Origin: Rhizobium sp. BK316
Lineage (GTDB): Bacteria; Pseudomonadota; Alphaproteobacteria; Rhizobiales; Rhizobiaceae
Assembly (NCBI RefSeq): GCF_014193695.1
Contig: NZ_JACHZR010000002.1
Location: 744,001-808,000, forward strand
Direction of reading: 5' to 3'
DNA: 64,000 nt
Shown here: positions 62,740 through 64,000 of the stretch, piece by piece
How the letters are laid out: every line of letters begins with the position of its first letter
Numbering within the stretch: the stretch's first letter is position 1
Program-made: the position numbers and the translations under genes
Notes under the pieces: generated by a model
What the model saw: the letters and a program-made list of their open reading frames with translations, nothing else
Told to the model about the DNA's origin: nothing
Database searches by the model: none

Positions 62740-64000
62740 ATGGTCCAGCGGTTTATCGGCATTTGCTTCGCGCTATTGCTGATGCTGACGGCGCGGGCAG
62801 CCATAGGCGCCGAATTCATCGCCTCCTTCGATTCCGCCATCCAGTTGGAAAAGAGCGGAGCGATGACGGTGGCGGAAACGATCACCGTCAATGCCGAAGG
62901 CAATCGCATCCGGCGAGGCATCTTCCGCGATATTCCGCTGACCTTCAGGGATGCGGGCGGACGACGCCGCAGCGTCGATTTCAGCGTCGTCTCGGTCAAG
63001 CGCGACGGCAGGGACGAGCCCTGGCATACGGAGTCCGTCACCGGCGGTATCCGCATCTATGCCGGCTCCGAAGACGTGACGATCTCTCCCGGCCGCCACC
63101 AATATGTCTTCACCTATAAAACGAACCGCCAGATCCGTTACTTCGACGATCATGATGAGCTTTATTGGAACGTCACCGGCAACGGCTGGATTTTTCCGAT
63201 CCGCTCGGCAGTAGTGACGGTCACCTTTCCGCAGGGCGTCGTGCCGGAAGATGTCACTGTCTTCACTGGCCCCGTCGGTGCCACTGGCAAGAATGCGCGA
63301 GCGAACGTGGACGACGGCCGACTGGTCGTTGCAACCACCGCTCCCCTCGGCGAGGAGGAGGGACTGACCTTTGCGGCGAAACTGCCGAAAGGTGCGATCG
63401 ATCCACCGAGCGCCGATCAGGAAAGCAGCTGGTGGTTCAGCGATAACAGGAACTATTTCATCGGTTTCGGCGGTCTTATCCTCGTCTTTCTCTATTACAC
63501 GCGCTCCTGGCTGAAGGTTGGCCGCGATCCGGCACGTGAGATCGTCGTACCGCGCTGGGATCCGCCCTCCGGCATCTCTCCGGCGCTCGTCAATTACATC
63601 GACAACAGGGGTTTTTCCGGCCAGGGCTGGACGGCGCTTTCGGCCACGGCGCTCGATCTTGCCGTGCGTGGTTACGTCAGGTTGGAAGATCTCAAGGACT
63701 CCATCATCATCCGCCGCACCGACAAGCCGCTCGGCAAGGAGAAGCTCCAGGTTGGCGAGGCGGAACTCCTGAAGGCCGTCGGCGGCAGCGGCGATACGCT
63801 TACGATCGACAAGGCCAACGGCGAAAAGGTCAAATCCGTCGGGCAGAGCTTCCGGTCCTCGATCGAACGGGAGCATCGCGGCAAATATTACAATTCCAAT
63901 GCCGGTTATATCACTGGCGGCGTGATCTTGAGCGCCGCGGCCCTGGTAGCGCTCTTCGTCTTCGGCTCGCTGGAGCCGGATACGATCGTGCTGATGATCA
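62740..64000 (+). CDS. DUF2207 membrane protein (3' end beyond window)
   Basis: 420 residues are visible. A cleavable signal peptide ([20 protein letters not shown]) precedes a DUF2207 domain: [34 protein letters not shown], then [21 protein letters not shown], the best conserved family stretch. A membrane helix near residue 242 ([19 protein letters not shown]) leads to a cytosolic region with [16 protein letters not shown] 62740 follows GGGGGAGGGGAC. Only 45 bases separate it from aroA, so the two are probably co-transcribed. Confidence 0.9.
   Translation, partial: MVQRFIGICFALLLMLTARAAIGAEFIASFDSAIQLEKSGAMTVAETITVNAEGNRIRRGIFRDIPLTFRDAGGRRRSVDFSVVSVKRDGRDEPWHTESVTGGIRIYAGSEDVTISPGRHQYVFTYKTNRQIRYFDDHDELYWNVTGNGWIFPIRSAVVTVTFPQGVVPEDVTVFTGPVGATGKNARANVDDGRLVVATTAPLGEEEGLTFAAKLPKGAIDPPSADQESSWWFSDNRNYFIGFGGLILVFLYYTRSWLKVGRDPAREIVVPRWDPPSGISPALVNYIDNRGFSGQGWTALSATALDLAVRGYVRLEDLKDSIIIRRTDKPLGKEKLQVGEAELLKAVGGSGDTLTIDKANGEKVKSVGQSFRSSIEREHRGKYYNSNAGYITGGVILSAAALVALFVFGSLEPDTIVLMI

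Overview
The window looks like a chromosomal segment of an alphaproteobacterium of the order Hyphomicrobiales, most likely Rhizobium or a close relative. Reasons: high GC coding sequence, a CIRCE-controlled groESL pair with a CTTGAC-N17 type promoter, split F0/F1 ATP synthase genes with b and b' subunits, DUF4170/DUF2093/TIGR01459-type genes that are largely alphaproteobacterial, and a GCAATTCC...GGAATTGC palindromic repeat of a kind common in rhizobia. Almost all of it is core chromosome. No tRNA or rRNA gene, CRISPR array, complete insertion sequence or prophage was seen.

Layout. 1-4.6 kb: partial DoxX gene, nu-class GST, a small PAS-like protein and groES-groEL. 4.7-11.2 kb: HAD protein, ribF, an MFS carrier and ileS. 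11.3-16.2 kb: lipoprotein, membrane protein with tadA, an RluB-type pseudouridine synthase with a repetitive basic tail, rsmD and a patatin-like lipase. 16.2-24.3 kb: CPA2 antiporter, pmbA, cysQ, DUF4170, waaA, HAD and lpxK (lipid A/Kdo assembly), DUF2093. 24.3-30.2 kb: mutL diverging from a PAS-receiver protein and a GGDEF/EAL protein, then a PRC-barrel protein. 30.4-34.6 kb: a galactonate-type sugar-acid operon (SDR, dgoK, dgoA, SMP-30 lactonase) diverging from its IclR regulator. 34.9-40.7 kb: LuxR-type regulator, an intergenic region with a sigma-54 promoter and a likely small RNA, a cysteine-free Mrp ATPase, corA and kup. 40.8-45 kb: cell-wall hydrolase and the F0 operon atpI-B-E-F'-F. 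45-55.5 kb: rnhB, radical SAM protein, small glycosyltransferase, moaB, ispE, TPR protein, polyprenyl synthase, DUF2007, methyltransferase and mntH. 55.6-64 kb: S49 protease, a VapBC-like toxin-antitoxin pair, glyQ, a broken P-loop kinase gene, and DUF2207 - lemA - aroA - DUF2207 (cut by the window end).

How genes work together. waaA, lpxK and the nearby small genes build lipid A-Kdo. The dgo-type operon phosphorylates and cleaves a 2-keto-3-deoxy sugar acid but carries no dehydratase. The PAS-receiver and GGDEF/EAL genes form a probable c-di-GMP signalling pair behind a CtrA-type box. corA, kup and mntH give Mg, K and Mn transport.

The most unusual signals are in non-coding DNA and in residue-level oddities. 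They are: a sigma-54 -24/-12 promoter followed about 115 bases later by an intrinsic terminator with no convincing gene (35743-35904); a 15-bp stem capped by a GAAA-loop hairpin just before mrp; an Mrp protein with no cysteine at all but a His-rich linker; an AroA with Phe at the position equivalent to E. coli Pro101; and a lipoprotein-type DUF2207 separated from a second DUF2207 by lemA and aroA. All functions are inferred from sequence reading without database searches.
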